A DNA stretch of 64,000 nt, from the NCBI GenBank assembly GCA_019635015.1, contig JAHCAG010000001.1, positions 154,725 to 218,724 of the forward strand, read 5' to 3'. Below the pieces are notes generated by a model that did not search any database, was not told the origin of the DNA, and saw only the letters and a program-made list of their open reading frames with translations. This stretch comes from Burkholderiales bacterium. GTDB lineage: Bacteria > Pseudomonadota > Gammaproteobacteria > Burkholderiales > SG8-41. Below, piece after piece: positions 34,911-42,598 of this stretch (positions are counted from its first letter, which is position 1; every line of letters begins with the position of its first letter). Both the position numbers and the translations under genes were made by a program.

Positions 34911-36032
34911 TCAGGTCTGCGCCTTGACGTCCAACTGGTGCGCCTTGCGCCCGCCGCGCACCATCTTCGGTTCCTTGAGCTGTCCGCCGACCATCAGCGC
35001 GGCCATGTCCACCGCGCGTGCCACCAGACCCTGAGCGCCTTCGCGCAGGGTCTGTGATTCCTGCACGTAGCGCATGTTGTTTTCCATGTCCTCCGCGCTC
35101 CAGCCGCGCGAGTGCGCGATGTAGGGAAACTGCGGGAACTGGCAGCCGATCTCGGCAAAAAATCCGAGCATCTGTCCGGCCACGCCCTGCACATTGTCCT
35201 GGCCGCCGGTGATGATGAAGGCCGCGGCCTTGTTCTTCAGCAGGTGCCTGTCGGCGATGGTTTCCTGGTTCTGGATGCAGTTCATCCGCTCGACCATCTT
35301 GTAGTACAGGCTGCTCGCCGCGCCCCAGCGGATCGGCGTGGCGATCAGCAGCACGTCGGCCCAGTGCACGAAGGCCTCGTAGACGCGGTCGAGCTGGTCA
35401 TCCGGATCCATCTGCGTGATCGAACACGGCCAGGTGCAGGCGCGCGCGCTCTTCGAGTAAAAACCCTCGCAGGCGCGGAAGCTGAGCTCGTTCAGGCGGA
35501 TCAGCTGCGTCTCGCAGCCCAGCGCGGATTTTGCATGGGCGATGGCCACTTCGAGCAGCGCATCGGAGGTGCTGTAGCGCGGATGTTCGGCGGTCATCAC
35601 CGTGGTGGAGATGCCGGCGACCCGGATCGGCCCCGGTGCACGCACCGCCTCGCGCGCAAGCGGGTGCGGCGCGTGGGGTTTGCGCTTGCGTGGGGTCGCC
35701 GGCGTGGTGTTGACCAGCACACGGCCGCCCTCGACCCTGACCTCGTGCGCAGGCACCTTGTCCGCTTCGAAGCCCGGCTCGCCTTCGCCGGTGCGGCAGT
35801 GGAACTTCCAGTAGTGCCAGGGGCAGACCACGTAGTCGCCTTCGAGGCGGCCTTCGCCGAGCGGGCCGCCGACGTGGTTGCACGAACCCGAGATCGCGCT
35901 GAAACGGCCGTCCTTGTGCACCAGCGCAATGCGGGTCTTGCCCAGCATCACCTGCTGCAGGGCTTGCTGTTGAAGTTCGGCGGCGCTGCCGACGTCGATC
36001 CAGTCTGCCTTGTCCATGTCGGGATTATGCAC
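34911..36032 (-). CDS. Rieske ferredoxin domain fused to a flavodoxin-like NAD(P)H:FMN reductase
   Basis: 373 aa. Residues 10-110 form a Rieske [2Fe-2S] domain with C51-x-H53 (CNHVGGPLGEG) and C70-x2-H73 (CPWHYWKF). A Pro/Lys linker follows. Residues about 135-345 are a flavodoxin-like FMN reductase/iron-sulfur flavoprotein domain (RVAGISTTVMTAE, IATPIRWGAASSLYYKMVERM, FIITGGQDNVQG). Electrons could pass from NAD(P)H through FMN to the Rieske centre within one chain. The GTG at 36032 overlaps the upstream hydrolase stop, suggesting translational coupling; ATG 36017 is the alternative. Confidence 0.75.
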   Translation of the reverse strand: MHNPDMDKADWIDVGSAAELQQQALQQVMLGKTRIALVHKDGRFSAISGSCNHVGGPLGEGRLEGDYVVCPWHYWKFHCRTGEGEPGFEADKVPAHEVRVEGGRVLVNTTPATPRKRKPHAPHPLAREAVRAPGPIRVAGISTTVMTAEHPRYSTSDALLEVAIAHAKSALGCETQLIRLNELSFRACEGFYSKSARACTWPCSITQMDPDDQLDRVYEAFVHWADVLLIATPIRWGAASSLYYKMVERMNCIQNQETIADRHLLKNKAAAFIITGGQDNVQGVAGQMLGFFAEIGCQFPQFPYIAHSRGWSAEDMENNMRYVQESQTLREGAQGLVARAVDMAALMVGGQLKEPKMVRGGRKAHQLDVKAQT

Positions 36033-36615
36033 GCAGTGTCGCGAGGAACTGGCCGAAGCACACCAGCCCCGCGGGCCACACGCCGAGCTTCGCGTCGGAA
36101 CCGAGGTGGCCGTTCATGCCGGCATCAAAGAACTGCGAGCCCCAGGCCTCAGCGAATAGCTGCGCGCGTTCGAAGCTGACGCGTTCATCATTGCGGCTGG
36201 CGACGACGGCGGAGGGGTAGGGCAGGCGTTTGAGGATCATGCCGCCGAAACCCTGCAGCGGGCTGACGGTGCCCGGCGGCATTGGCCGGTCGCGGTCGCT
36301 GGGCGCCACGAAAAACACACCGGCAATCTTTTTCACCAGCCCGGGCTGCTCGAAGCTCCACTTCACCACCAGCGTGGTGCCCGCGCTGTGCGGCACCAGC
36401 ACCACCGGCTTCGGTGCGCGGTTTACATAGTCCGTCAGTGTTGCGGCCCAAGCGTCATAGACCGGATGGTCCCAGTCCGCCTGCTGCACGCGTGTGAACT
36501 CGGGGAAGGCCTGTTCCCAGTGGGTGTGCCAGTGATCCGGTCCCGAGCCGTTGAGGCCGGGATGGATCAAGACGGAGAAATCCTTGCGCGTGGGCATGCG
36601 GCGAGGCCCGGTCAT
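36025..36615 (-). CDS. RBBP9/YdeN-family alpha/beta hydrolase
   Basis: 196 aa. The N-terminus has the family sequence HPGLNGSGPDHWHTHWE, the nucleophile elbow is PHSAGT, and the catalytic histidine lies in MNGHLGSDA. It is a small serine hydrolase of unknown substrate. The ATG at 36615 lies just after the upstream hydrolase stop (36619), and its own stop overlaps the Rieske-flavoprotein gene: a three-gene operon. Degraded copies of parts of this gene lie at 34871-34900 and 37679-37876. Confidence 0.85.
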   Translation of the reverse strand: MTGPRRMPTRKDFSVLIHPGLNGSGPDHWHTHWEQAFPEFTRVQQADWDHPVYDAWAATLTDYVNRAPKPVVLVPHSAGTTLVVKWSFEQPGLVKKIAGVFFVAPSDRDRPMPPGTVSPLQGFGGMILKRLPYPSAVVASRNDERVSFERAQLFAEAWGSQFFDAGMNGHLGSDAKLGVWPAGLVCFGQFLATLRA

Positions 36616-36618
36616 CGT

Positions 36619-37530
36619 TTACGGAAAAACCTGCGACATCACGGCCTGGCCGTAAGGGCCGTACGGATTCGCGAACGTTTCCTTGAGTTCGAAATGGTCA
36701 TATTCCTCTGCCACGACCAGCCGGGAGGATTTTCCGGAGTCCCGCAGAGCCTTGTCAAAGTCGATGGACTGCCGCTGGAACTCCGGGGTTTCCCGTGTGC
36801 CATACAGCAGCACGACCGGTGCGACTATGCGTTCAAGGTGGCGCTGCGGGCTCAGCTTGAACTCAAGGTCGTCGTCGAATTTCACGTAAGCACTTCTGGA
36901 AGACAGCCTGACCGGGTGCAGGTCGTACATGCCGCTGCACAGGACGGCGCCGCGGATGAAGTTTGCGGGGAGGGCGGGGTCGTAGTCCTTCTTCCAGTCC
37001 GTGGTCAGCGCCACGGCGGCCAGGTGGGCGCCGGACGAATGGCCGACCAGGTAGATGCGACTCCGGTCCGCGTCCAGTTTTCCGGCATTCCGGTAGACCC
37101 AGATCAGCGAGCGGCGAACCTGGTCCGCCAGCGTCCTCAGGCTGTCCGCGGCATCCTGCACCCAGGAAAAATCGGGGACGATGAGGTGGGCGCCGGCCTT
37201 GACGAACATTTCCGCCGCGAAGGCATTCTGGCTGGCGAGCCCCCTTCTCCATGCGCCGCCGTGGATGAATACGATAATCGGAGCGTTGCGTTCCGCTGCC
37301 GGATAGACATCCAGGCCTTCGATCGGGGCGTCGCCATAGGCATGTCTTTGTGGTGGTCCGATCCTGTCCCGGACGGCTTTGCTGGCGAGAGACATCCGCG
37401 TGCGTACATGTTCCGAATGCGGCGCATAGGCCGACTGGTTATAGACGGCATCCAGCCCGGCCTGATCATAGTGGAGGAATACCGGTTTGCCGGTGGACGG
37501 TTGAGGCGTGTGGGTATCGTTTGCAGTCAT
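36619..37530 (-). CDS. Alpha/beta hydrolase (carboxylesterase/arylformamidase-like)
   Basis: 303 aa. The oxyanion motif FIHGGAWRRG, nucleophile elbow GHSSGAH, and acid/histidine region (YGTRETPEF, EEYDHFEL) place it in the BD-FAE/kynurenine-formamidase-like esterases. The ATG at 37530 starts a sensible N-terminus; the open frame upstream shows no family similarity. No strong SD is seen. First gene of the hydrolase-hydrolase-Rieske flavoprotein operon. Confidence 0.8.
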   Translation of the reverse strand: MTANDTHTPQPSTGKPVFLHYDQAGLDAVYNQSAYAPHSEHVRTRMSLASKAVRDRIGPPQRHAYGDAPIEGLDVYPAAERNAPIIVFIHGGAWRRGLASQNAFAAEMFVKAGAHLIVPDFSWVQDAADSLRTLADQVRRSLIWVYRNAGKLDADRSRIYLVGHSSGAHLAAVALTTDWKKDYDPALPANFIRGAVLCSGMYDLHPVRLSSRSAYVKFDDDLEFKLSPQRHLERIVAPVVLLYGTRETPEFQRQSIDFDKALRDSGKSSRLVVAEEYDHFELKETFANPYGPYGQAVMSQVFP

Positions 37531-37678
37531 CGGAGGTCCGGAAGTTTCAGATGGAAGCGGAATGCGAAGTTGCGGAACGCTGGAATCGGTCGATTGTAAG
37601 CATTCAACAGGGTAAGCCTGAGTCCGGGCCCCGCTCAACCCGGCAGCGGAATACAGGGCGCGTCGATGGCGTCGCCCT

Positions 37679-37876
37679 TCACATCGATCCGCGCGCTTTC
37701 CGGCCCGGTGAAGGGCGTGTTGCGGCCCAGACGTCATAGACCGGATGGTCCCAGTCCGTCTGCTGCACGCTGGTGCAATCGGGGAAGGCCCGTTCCCAGT
37801 GCGTGTGCCAGTGATCCGGGCCGGAGCCGTTGAGGCTGGGGTGGATCAGGATGGAGAAGTCTTTGAGGTTGGTCAT
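37679..37876 (-). pseudogene. Truncated duplicate of the RBBP9/YdeN-type hydrolase
   Basis: The first 50 residues (FSILIHPSLNGSGPDHW..., VYDVWAAT) closely follow those of the gene at 36025-36615. Then the frame switches to unrelated sequence and stops at 37679. The nucleophile elbow and the rest of the fold are missing. DNA similarity is clear but imperfect, so the duplication is not recent. In another frame the DNA at 37635-37730 reads like the C-terminal end of some other protein (DVKGDAIDAPCIPLPG), suggesting two fragments joined. Confidence 0.7.
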
Positions 37877-37972
37877 GTGGCGGGCACGGGGGTATCGCCA
37901 GGGAAAAGAGGGGGCGGTTCCCTGAACCTGATTGCTAGCCTCGGGCTCCAGCAACTAAATTGAACTCGCATA

Positions 37973-37989
37973 TTTGAATCGAATTCAAA
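37973..37989. repeat. AT-rich inverted repeat at the island's left edge
   Basis: TTTGAAT and ATTCAAA are separated by three bases. It lies 49 bp past the stop of the glycosylase gene, where the sequence shifts from GC-rich to AT-rich. It may be part of the boundary or a weak terminator. Confidence 0.35.
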
Positions 37990-38037
37990 TTCCAGACCTG
38001 CCACATTGATGCGAGGTGAAAACCGATTAAGTCAGGC

Positions 38038-39141
38038 TTAGTGTGCGGTGAGAAAATCTATCGGCGCGTTAAACATATTTAGCTTCTCGATTTTTTCTCG
38101 CCTAAGAAGATTACGCATAGGAGCCGTTAGGTAAACGGCTGTCTTTAGCTCGCTTTCAGAATCGTAAGAGTACCTACGAATTGCCTCATCTATGGTGCCC
38201 GCGATACTTTCCGATACTTCACGATCAGAAAAAAGCGACTTCGAATTTCCAGAAGCGCAACTTAAGATTAACTGATTGCTGCTCTTGGCCACCTTCAACC
38301 AAGGGGCCGCTTTTTGTAATCTACTAAGTTGTAGGTCCGTGCAATAAGGACCATCTTTTTGGCGAATAAAATAAGCGTTTGTTAGTCGGCCCCCCGTACG
38401 TTTCACATGTAGGTACTCAACTAGGTAGGCAAGTTTGTGCAATTCAAAATAAGAAATTGCTCCTTTTGCCTCAAGAATTGATCGAACTAACGCAAGGACG
38501 TCGGCTTTGCTTGTTGGACTCGCGCTACGGCGTTTGGGTTGTGTCAGTTGCTTAAGGGTGTCAGATACAAATTGGTAGTCCGAGCGCTGATTGGCGAAAC
38601 TCCTATGAATCATTGCTCTTTGGCCGGGGTGGTAAAGCGGGATGAGAATCCTGCCAAACCAATTGTTTTTCGTGCGTACCGCATTTCTAAGTTCGAGTTT
38701 GTGCGATTCAATGTTCTCGAGACTTCCTAAGGCGGTTGCGCCTAAAGTCACAACCACCTGAGGATTGATAAGCTCAATCTGCCGTTTCAAAAAGGATGAG
38801 CACTGTCGCACTTCAGTGGGCAGCGGGGTTGAGTTGTTGCCCTTCTCGTCTTTCGGGTTGCACAGGGCTGCATTTGTAACAAAAATTTCGCCGCGGGAAA
38901 GGCCGGAAAAAGACAGTAAGTCTTCAAAATTGTTGCCCGCGGTGTCCCCGTGAAATGGAATTCCTGTGCTGTCTGCGCCAAGTCGTCCCGGTGCTTCACC
39001 TATAAACATAGCTCGCGCATTTAAATTTCCTGCCGAATGATTCAGTACACGCAAGCTGTCTTTCATTCGAATGCAGCTGGTGCATGCCTGTACATCTTTG
39101 ACCAAATCAAAGAACTTGGCGTGTTTAGTAGATACGGTCAT
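38038..39141 (-). CDS. Family-4-like uracil-DNA glycosylase fused to a Panacea/DUF4065-like domain
   Basis: 367 aa. Residues 8-200 are a UDG-superfamily domain: GEAPG (48-52), NAALCNP (90-96) and the HPGQ loop (171-174). Four cysteines (C20, C23, C94, C114) are spaced like the [4Fe-4S] ligands of family 4/5 enzymes. Residues about 213-367 (FELHKLAYLVEYLHVK ... QKDGPYCTDLQLSRL) fit the Panacea/DUF4065 (SocA-like) fold, known as an antitoxin or adaptor domain. The combination is unusual. Third gene of the operon; its ATG overlaps the upstream stop by 4 bp. It is expected to excise uracil or a related base, from either host or invading DNA. Confidence 0.7.
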   Translation of the reverse strand: MTVSTKHAKFFDLVKDVQACTSCIRMKDSLRVLNHSAGNLNARAMFIGEAPGRLGADSTGIPFHGDTAGNNFEDLLSFSGLSRGEIFVTNAALCNPKDEKGNNSTPLPTEVRQCSSFLKRQIELINPQVVVTLGATALGSLENIESHKLELRNAVRTKNNWFGRILIPLYHPGQRAMIHRSFANQRSDYQFVSDTLKQLTQPKRRSASPTSKADVLALVRSILEAKGAISYFELHKLAYLVEYLHVKRTGGRLTNAYFIRQKDGPYCTDLQLSRLQKAAPWLKVAKSSNQLILSCASGNSKSLFSDREVSESIAGTIDEAIRRYSYDSESELKTAVYLTAPMRNLLRREKIEKLNMFNAPIDFLTAH

Positions 39142-39854
39142 TTTGATACTCGCAGCAACTCAGTGGCCTGAGTTTTTTTACCGCCCAAATGGGCATAAGT
39201 TGAAAGGCACGTGAGCGATCCGGGGATTTGATGGGTGTGCTTACATACAAAACTTAACAATCTTGATAGCCCCAAAAAATTCCCGAGTGCTTTTTCGAAG
39301 TAATCGTGCGAGCGGTATACCACAGAAAGCGAGAGGGTGTTGGTGTCTGTCCGTATAAATTGCCCGTACTGCCAACATGGCGCGCCAAGTGATCGTGGGT
39401 TGTCTAGGTGGGCGCCTGATAAATGCATTACAAAAGCAGCTCGTGGTTTTGATTGCCAAGTATTCATGCATTCAATTATTTTTTCAATTTGCGATGGTCC
39501 ACTTGGGCCAAACTCGGAGAGTCGTTGAAAGTATGTTCCCCAAGCGGTCGGGGTTCGACTCTTTCCTCTCTTGTAAGTTTTCTTGTAGTGCGAAAAAAAA
39601 TCATTTGGAGAGAAGGTGCTGCCATTTTTCGGTTTGGGAAATATGGTATTCGCAACATCGAAAAGCCCTTTTTTTACTACACCTAGGCGCTTTGGATCAA
39701 ATCGAGCGAGTTGCTTTTCGTCTGGGATATGGGTCGGATCGGTTACATGCACAATCAGATTAAATCGGTCTCCATGATCGATTAGAAGTTGGGTGCTTTC
39801 ACGCCACGCATCGGCAATCGAATTTGCAGATATTTTTTCTGGTTCGCTGATCAT
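39138..39854 (-). CDS. Divergent thymidylate synthase/dUMP hydroxymethylase homologue
   Basis: 238 aa. The C-terminal half follows the TS fold: catalytic Cys160 in GAPCWQYGQF, phosphate-binding R181-S182-x-D184 (YRSHDYF), N192 and H222 (TYAHLG). The segment SKPRAAFVMHL resembles the TS dimer-arginine region. The His after the catalytic Cys is Trp, and the Tyr of the usual HxY pair is Gly, so folate use or chemistry may have changed. It overlaps both neighbours by 4 bp. It could methylate or hydroxymethylate a pyrimidine nucleotide, or be a nucleotide-binding derivative. The similarity is read by eye from motifs. Confidence 0.65.
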   Translation of the reverse strand: MISEPEKISANSIADAWRESTQLLIDHGDRFNLIVHVTDPTHIPDEKQLARFDPKRLGVVKKGLFDVANTIFPKPKNGSTFSPNDFFSHYKKTYKRGKSRTPTAWGTYFQRLSEFGPSGPSQIEKIIECMNTWQSKPRAAFVMHLSGAHLDNPRSLGAPCWQYGQFIRTDTNTLSLSVVYRSHDYFEKALGNFLGLSRLLSFVCKHTHQIPGSLTCLSTYAHLGGKKTQATELLRVSK

Positions 39855-40726
39855 TTGATCACCGTAATCTTTCTCTTAACCATATCGAGCTCAAAGGTTG
39901 CATCTTTAGTCTTAAGTAAATGCCTAAAGGCGGCATATCCTTTGAGGATTGCTTCCTCCCAATCTTTGGCCCGCCGCTTGTGTACCTCTAAATGGGAAAC
40001 GAGTCGTTTAATTGTGGTTAAGAGTTCTGAATCAACGTTCCGAACCTTATCGTAATATTTTCGTTCTTTAGCGTTGCTATAAATGTAAGCAACGATAAGT
40101 TCTTCGAGAATTGCAGCCCTAGCTCCGTCCTCCACATCATCAACAGTCGGATCGCTTTTGCGTTTCTTTTTTAGTAAACCACGCATCACGGGGCTCCACC
40201 CTAATACTGCATAGTGCCCAAAATGTAAGACGTCATGGAAACGATAGCCGTCGTCTGCATAAGCATTGTCCGAGAGTGGGTCGCCTATTGGGGTGCCGTC
40301 TTCTAGTTCCATTTTTGCGCGCTTGCCCTTTTCATGCTCGTAAACGCGGATTCGTATTACTTTCGGTAGTTGTTCTGATTTTGGATATATGTCATCGAGG
40401 CTCGGAAAGGCGTGATCACCTTCATCGCCAAGCGGCCACCTGTCATTTGTTTTTTGAAGATTTCTTGATGCGATGGTGGACATTGATAAATTTAGGCGTG
40501 TAGCAATGTTTGATACGTACCAAAGAATATCCCCAAGTTCCTCTTCGGCGCGTTCAACAAATCCTTCGTATGAATGTTTGTCGCGAATTTTTTTCTTAAA
40601 TTCCGCTAGTAATGTGCCGGTTTCCCCAGCCAGGCCTAGAAGGGGGATCATTACTGCTTCCTCTTTTTTCTCGGCGCGAAATTGATCTGTTAGCGCAGCA
40701 TTTTCTTGGTAATCGTCAAACTCCAT
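39851..40726 (-). CDS. MazG-like nucleoside triphosphate pyrophosphohydrolase
   Basis: 291 aa. The all-alpha NTP-PPase domain is at residues 20-85: GLAGETG (E35), then E61-E63 and D66 (EEELGDILWYV), the acidic Mg2+ site. The second Glu of the first ExxE is replaced (T38). A second helical region (about 160-270) with RFHDVLHFGHYAVLGW and VEDGARAAILEEL is found on longer MazG-type proteins. First gene of the three-gene operon, followed with 4-bp overlap by the TS homologue. It probably hydrolyses a (d)NTP or modified dNTP to the monophosphate, which could supply the TS-like enzyme. Confidence 0.8.
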   Translation of the reverse strand: MEFDDYQENAALTDQFRAEKKEEAVMIPLLGLAGETGTLLAEFKKKIRDKHSYEGFVERAEEELGDILWYVSNIATRLNLSMSTIASRNLQKTNDRWPLGDEGDHAFPSLDDIYPKSEQLPKVIRIRVYEHEKGKRAKMELEDGTPIGDPLSDNAYADDGYRFHDVLHFGHYAVLGWSPVMRGLLKKKRKSDPTVDDVEDGARAAILEELIVAYIYSNAKERKYYDKVRNVDSELLTTIKRLVSHLEVHKRRAKDWEEAILKGYAAFRHLLKTKDATFELDMVKRKITVIK

Positions 40727-40818
40727 AGCAACTTACCCCTGTAGGTAATGCGTAAGGTTTTTCGAGAATCCGTTACAAAATTGCAAATTTAGATACTGTC
40801 GGAGCCGAGAGGTTTTTA

Positions 40819-42270
40819 TTAGAAAAGTTTAATGAACGAGCAATGCAAATCTTGATGACGTTTTGTGAGTTTTTCGAGCAGCTTTGAATGAATGTCACAC
40901 TCTAGACTGATGGCCTTCTTTCTTTCAAGGATGGCGCTCTCAACAGCGACCTTCTGCGGCCCCCCCAACCCCTTCCTGCCAAACACCATATATTCCGCAC
41001 TGATCACCTCGCGGAATTCCGCCTCTGACAGCGGCAGCTTCGCCTTCGCCTGTTCCTCGTAAATCCGCGCCGCTTCGCTGTAGGGGATGTCGTGGATCTT
41101 CAGGCCTTTGCCGCGGCCGTAGTCCGTCAGCTTGCTGGCGAAGTGGTGGCCGATGCGGAAGGGCACTTCGGCCTTCTGCAGCAGCGCATCGGCGATTTCG
41201 GTGGTGGTGGAGTAATCGGCGTTCACTTCTTCCAGCGCGCGCGCCTTGTTGACCACCACCGCATCGACCACGCTGCCGAAGAGTTTGAATACGGTCAGCG
41301 CGCGGGCATAGGGCACCGGGTCGTACATGCGGTAATCGAACATTCCCGTGCGGTTGTTGTGCGAGACCCAGGTCATGGTCTGCATTTCACTCAGCAGGAT
41401 GCTCGACTGCGCGCGCAGCTGTTCGAGGGCGGCGGGGTTGCGCTTCTGCGGCATGATGCTGCTGGTGCCGGTGAGTTCGCCGCTGCCGAGCATGAACCAG
41501 GGCACGGGCTCCGCGTATTGGGCGTGCAGGTCCTGCGCGAACATGCCGGCCTGCACCGCGGTCATCGCCCAGGCGTTGGCGACATCGAGCGCGCTGTCGA
41601 TGGGGGCGAGGTGGTTGGCGTCGTAGGCGTTCTCCACCAGCCCGTCAAAACCCAGCAGTTCCGCGAGGCGGTGCCGGTCGAGCGGGAAGCTGGAAGTCGC
41701 CAGCGCCGCGGTGCCGAGCGGGCATTTGTTCACGCGCACATACGCCTGCTGCAGCCGTTCGGTGGCGCGTGCGAGTGCGGATTCGAAGGCCAGCAGGTAA
41801 TGCGCAAAGGTGGTCGGCTGCGCCTGCACGCCGTGGGTGTAGGCGGGGATGATGGTTTCGATGTGTTCTTCCGCGCGCTGGAGCAGCTTCTCGCGGGCGT
41901 CGATCAGCGCGCCCATGGTGTGCAGCAGTCCGTCGCGCAGGTTCATCCGTGCGATGGTCGAAGCGAGGTCCTGCCGGCTGCGGCCGGTGTGCAGGCGCGA
42001 GGCTTCCGGCCCGGCCAGCGCGATCAGACGCGGTTCGTAATCGAGGTAATCGGCGGAAGTGCGCGGCGTGGTGTTGTTGGCGCCGGTTTTTTCATTCTCG
42101 ATCAGCTGCGCGATGCCCTTGGCGATCCGCGCCGCGACCTCCTTCGGCACGATGCCGGTCTCGGCCAGCATGACGATCGAGGCCTTGTTGATTTCATCCA
42201 GCCATTCAATCGAACGGCCGCCGCCGCGGAAGGTGGCGTTGATGTCGAGGGTGTGGGTGTTGTCGGTCAT
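40819..42270 (-). CDS. Argininosuccinate lyase-like enzyme (fumarase/aspartase superfamily)
   Basis: 483 aa. Superfamily motifs: TGRSRQD (95-101), YTHGVQAQPTTF with the catalytic-region His146, and the flexible-loop signature GTSSIMPQKRNP (Ser270/271). It is a paralogue, not necessarily ArgH. Related enzymes split C-N bonds of N-substituted aspartates such as argininosuccinate or EDDS. The last 30-40 codons (after GGPQ) become AT-rich and Lys-rich, unlike the rest, so the native C-terminus appears replaced where the AT-rich island joins. Its 5' 57 bp and promoter are duplicated at 47592-47687. Confidence 0.8.
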   Translation of the reverse strand: MTDNTHTLDINATFRGGGRSIEWLDEINKASIVMLAETGIVPKEVAARIAKGIAQLIENEKTGANNTTPRTSADYLDYEPRLIALAGPEASRLHTGRSRQDLASTIARMNLRDGLLHTMGALIDAREKLLQRAEEHIETIIPAYTHGVQAQPTTFAHYLLAFESALARATERLQQAYVRVNKCPLGTAALATSSFPLDRHRLAELLGFDGLVENAYDANHLAPIDSALDVANAWAMTAVQAGMFAQDLHAQYAEPVPWFMLGSGELTGTSSIMPQKRNPAALEQLRAQSSILLSEMQTMTWVSHNNRTGMFDYRMYDPVPYARALTVFKLFGSVVDAVVVNKARALEEVNADYSTTTEIADALLQKAEVPFRIGHHFASKLTDYGRGKGLKIHDIPYSEAARIYEEQAKAKLPLSEAEFREVISAEYMVFGRKGLGGPQKVAVESAILERKKAISLECDIHSKLLEKLTKRHQDLHCSFIKLF

Positions 42271-42309
42271 TGTTTTACTTTAAGTCAGATTGCTGGTTCG
42301 TCATTCCGG
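42214..42309. repeat. 96-bp direct repeat, left copy (5' end of the ArgH-like lyase)
   Basis: It matches 47592-47687 at 94 of 96 positions in the same orientation. It covers the first 19 codons of the lyase, its ATG and about 39 bp upstream. The pair brackets the GntR-to-Bug module. Confidence 0.9.
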
Positions 42310-42386
42310 GCGCAGGTCGTGCGAACCGGAATCCAGAATGGTGGTGGAAAAGTCCTTGGATCCCGGCTTTTGCCGGCATGGCGGCT
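42301..42386. repeat. REP-like palindromic element, degenerate
   Basis: Contains TCATTCCGG, CCGGAATCCAG, TTGGATCCCGG and GCCGGCATGGCGG in palindromic order, a decayed version of the element at 47677-47763. It fills most of the gap between the lyase and GntR genes. Confidence 0.55.
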
Positions 42387-42399
42387 TGAGTATAATTCT

Positions 42400-42429
42400 A
42401 AAAATATCAATAAAATCAATGAGTTATAG
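42400..42429 (+). repeat. AT-rich IHF-site-like dispersed repeat, copy C
   Basis: The core AATCAA-TGAG-TTA (42414-42426) is a perfect IHF consensus match, preceded by the shared AAAAATATCAATA flank. It sits directly after a REP-like element. Confidence 0.65.
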
Positions 42430-42598
42430 TAATTATTTGGCTTGTCGGTGAGTATTCACCTGACAGGCGGATTCTTACGTATTTTCAGGTTGAACGGAGT
42501 GTTGTGCGAAATGTGGACCGCTGGAGAGACCAGCGTCCTTTTTTTACTTCGCGCAACAAGCCAGAGATTTTTGGATGGCGGGTGCTGCGGGCGGCGCG

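Noticed and set aside
40819..42270. Calling the lyase argH
   Set aside because: It is a catabolic-context paralogue with a replaced C-terminus. The superfamily motifs do not prove argininosuccinate as substrate.
41092..42429. Plus-strand frame opposite the ArgH-like lyase
   Set aside because: Antisense shadow; the lyase signature is on the minus strand.
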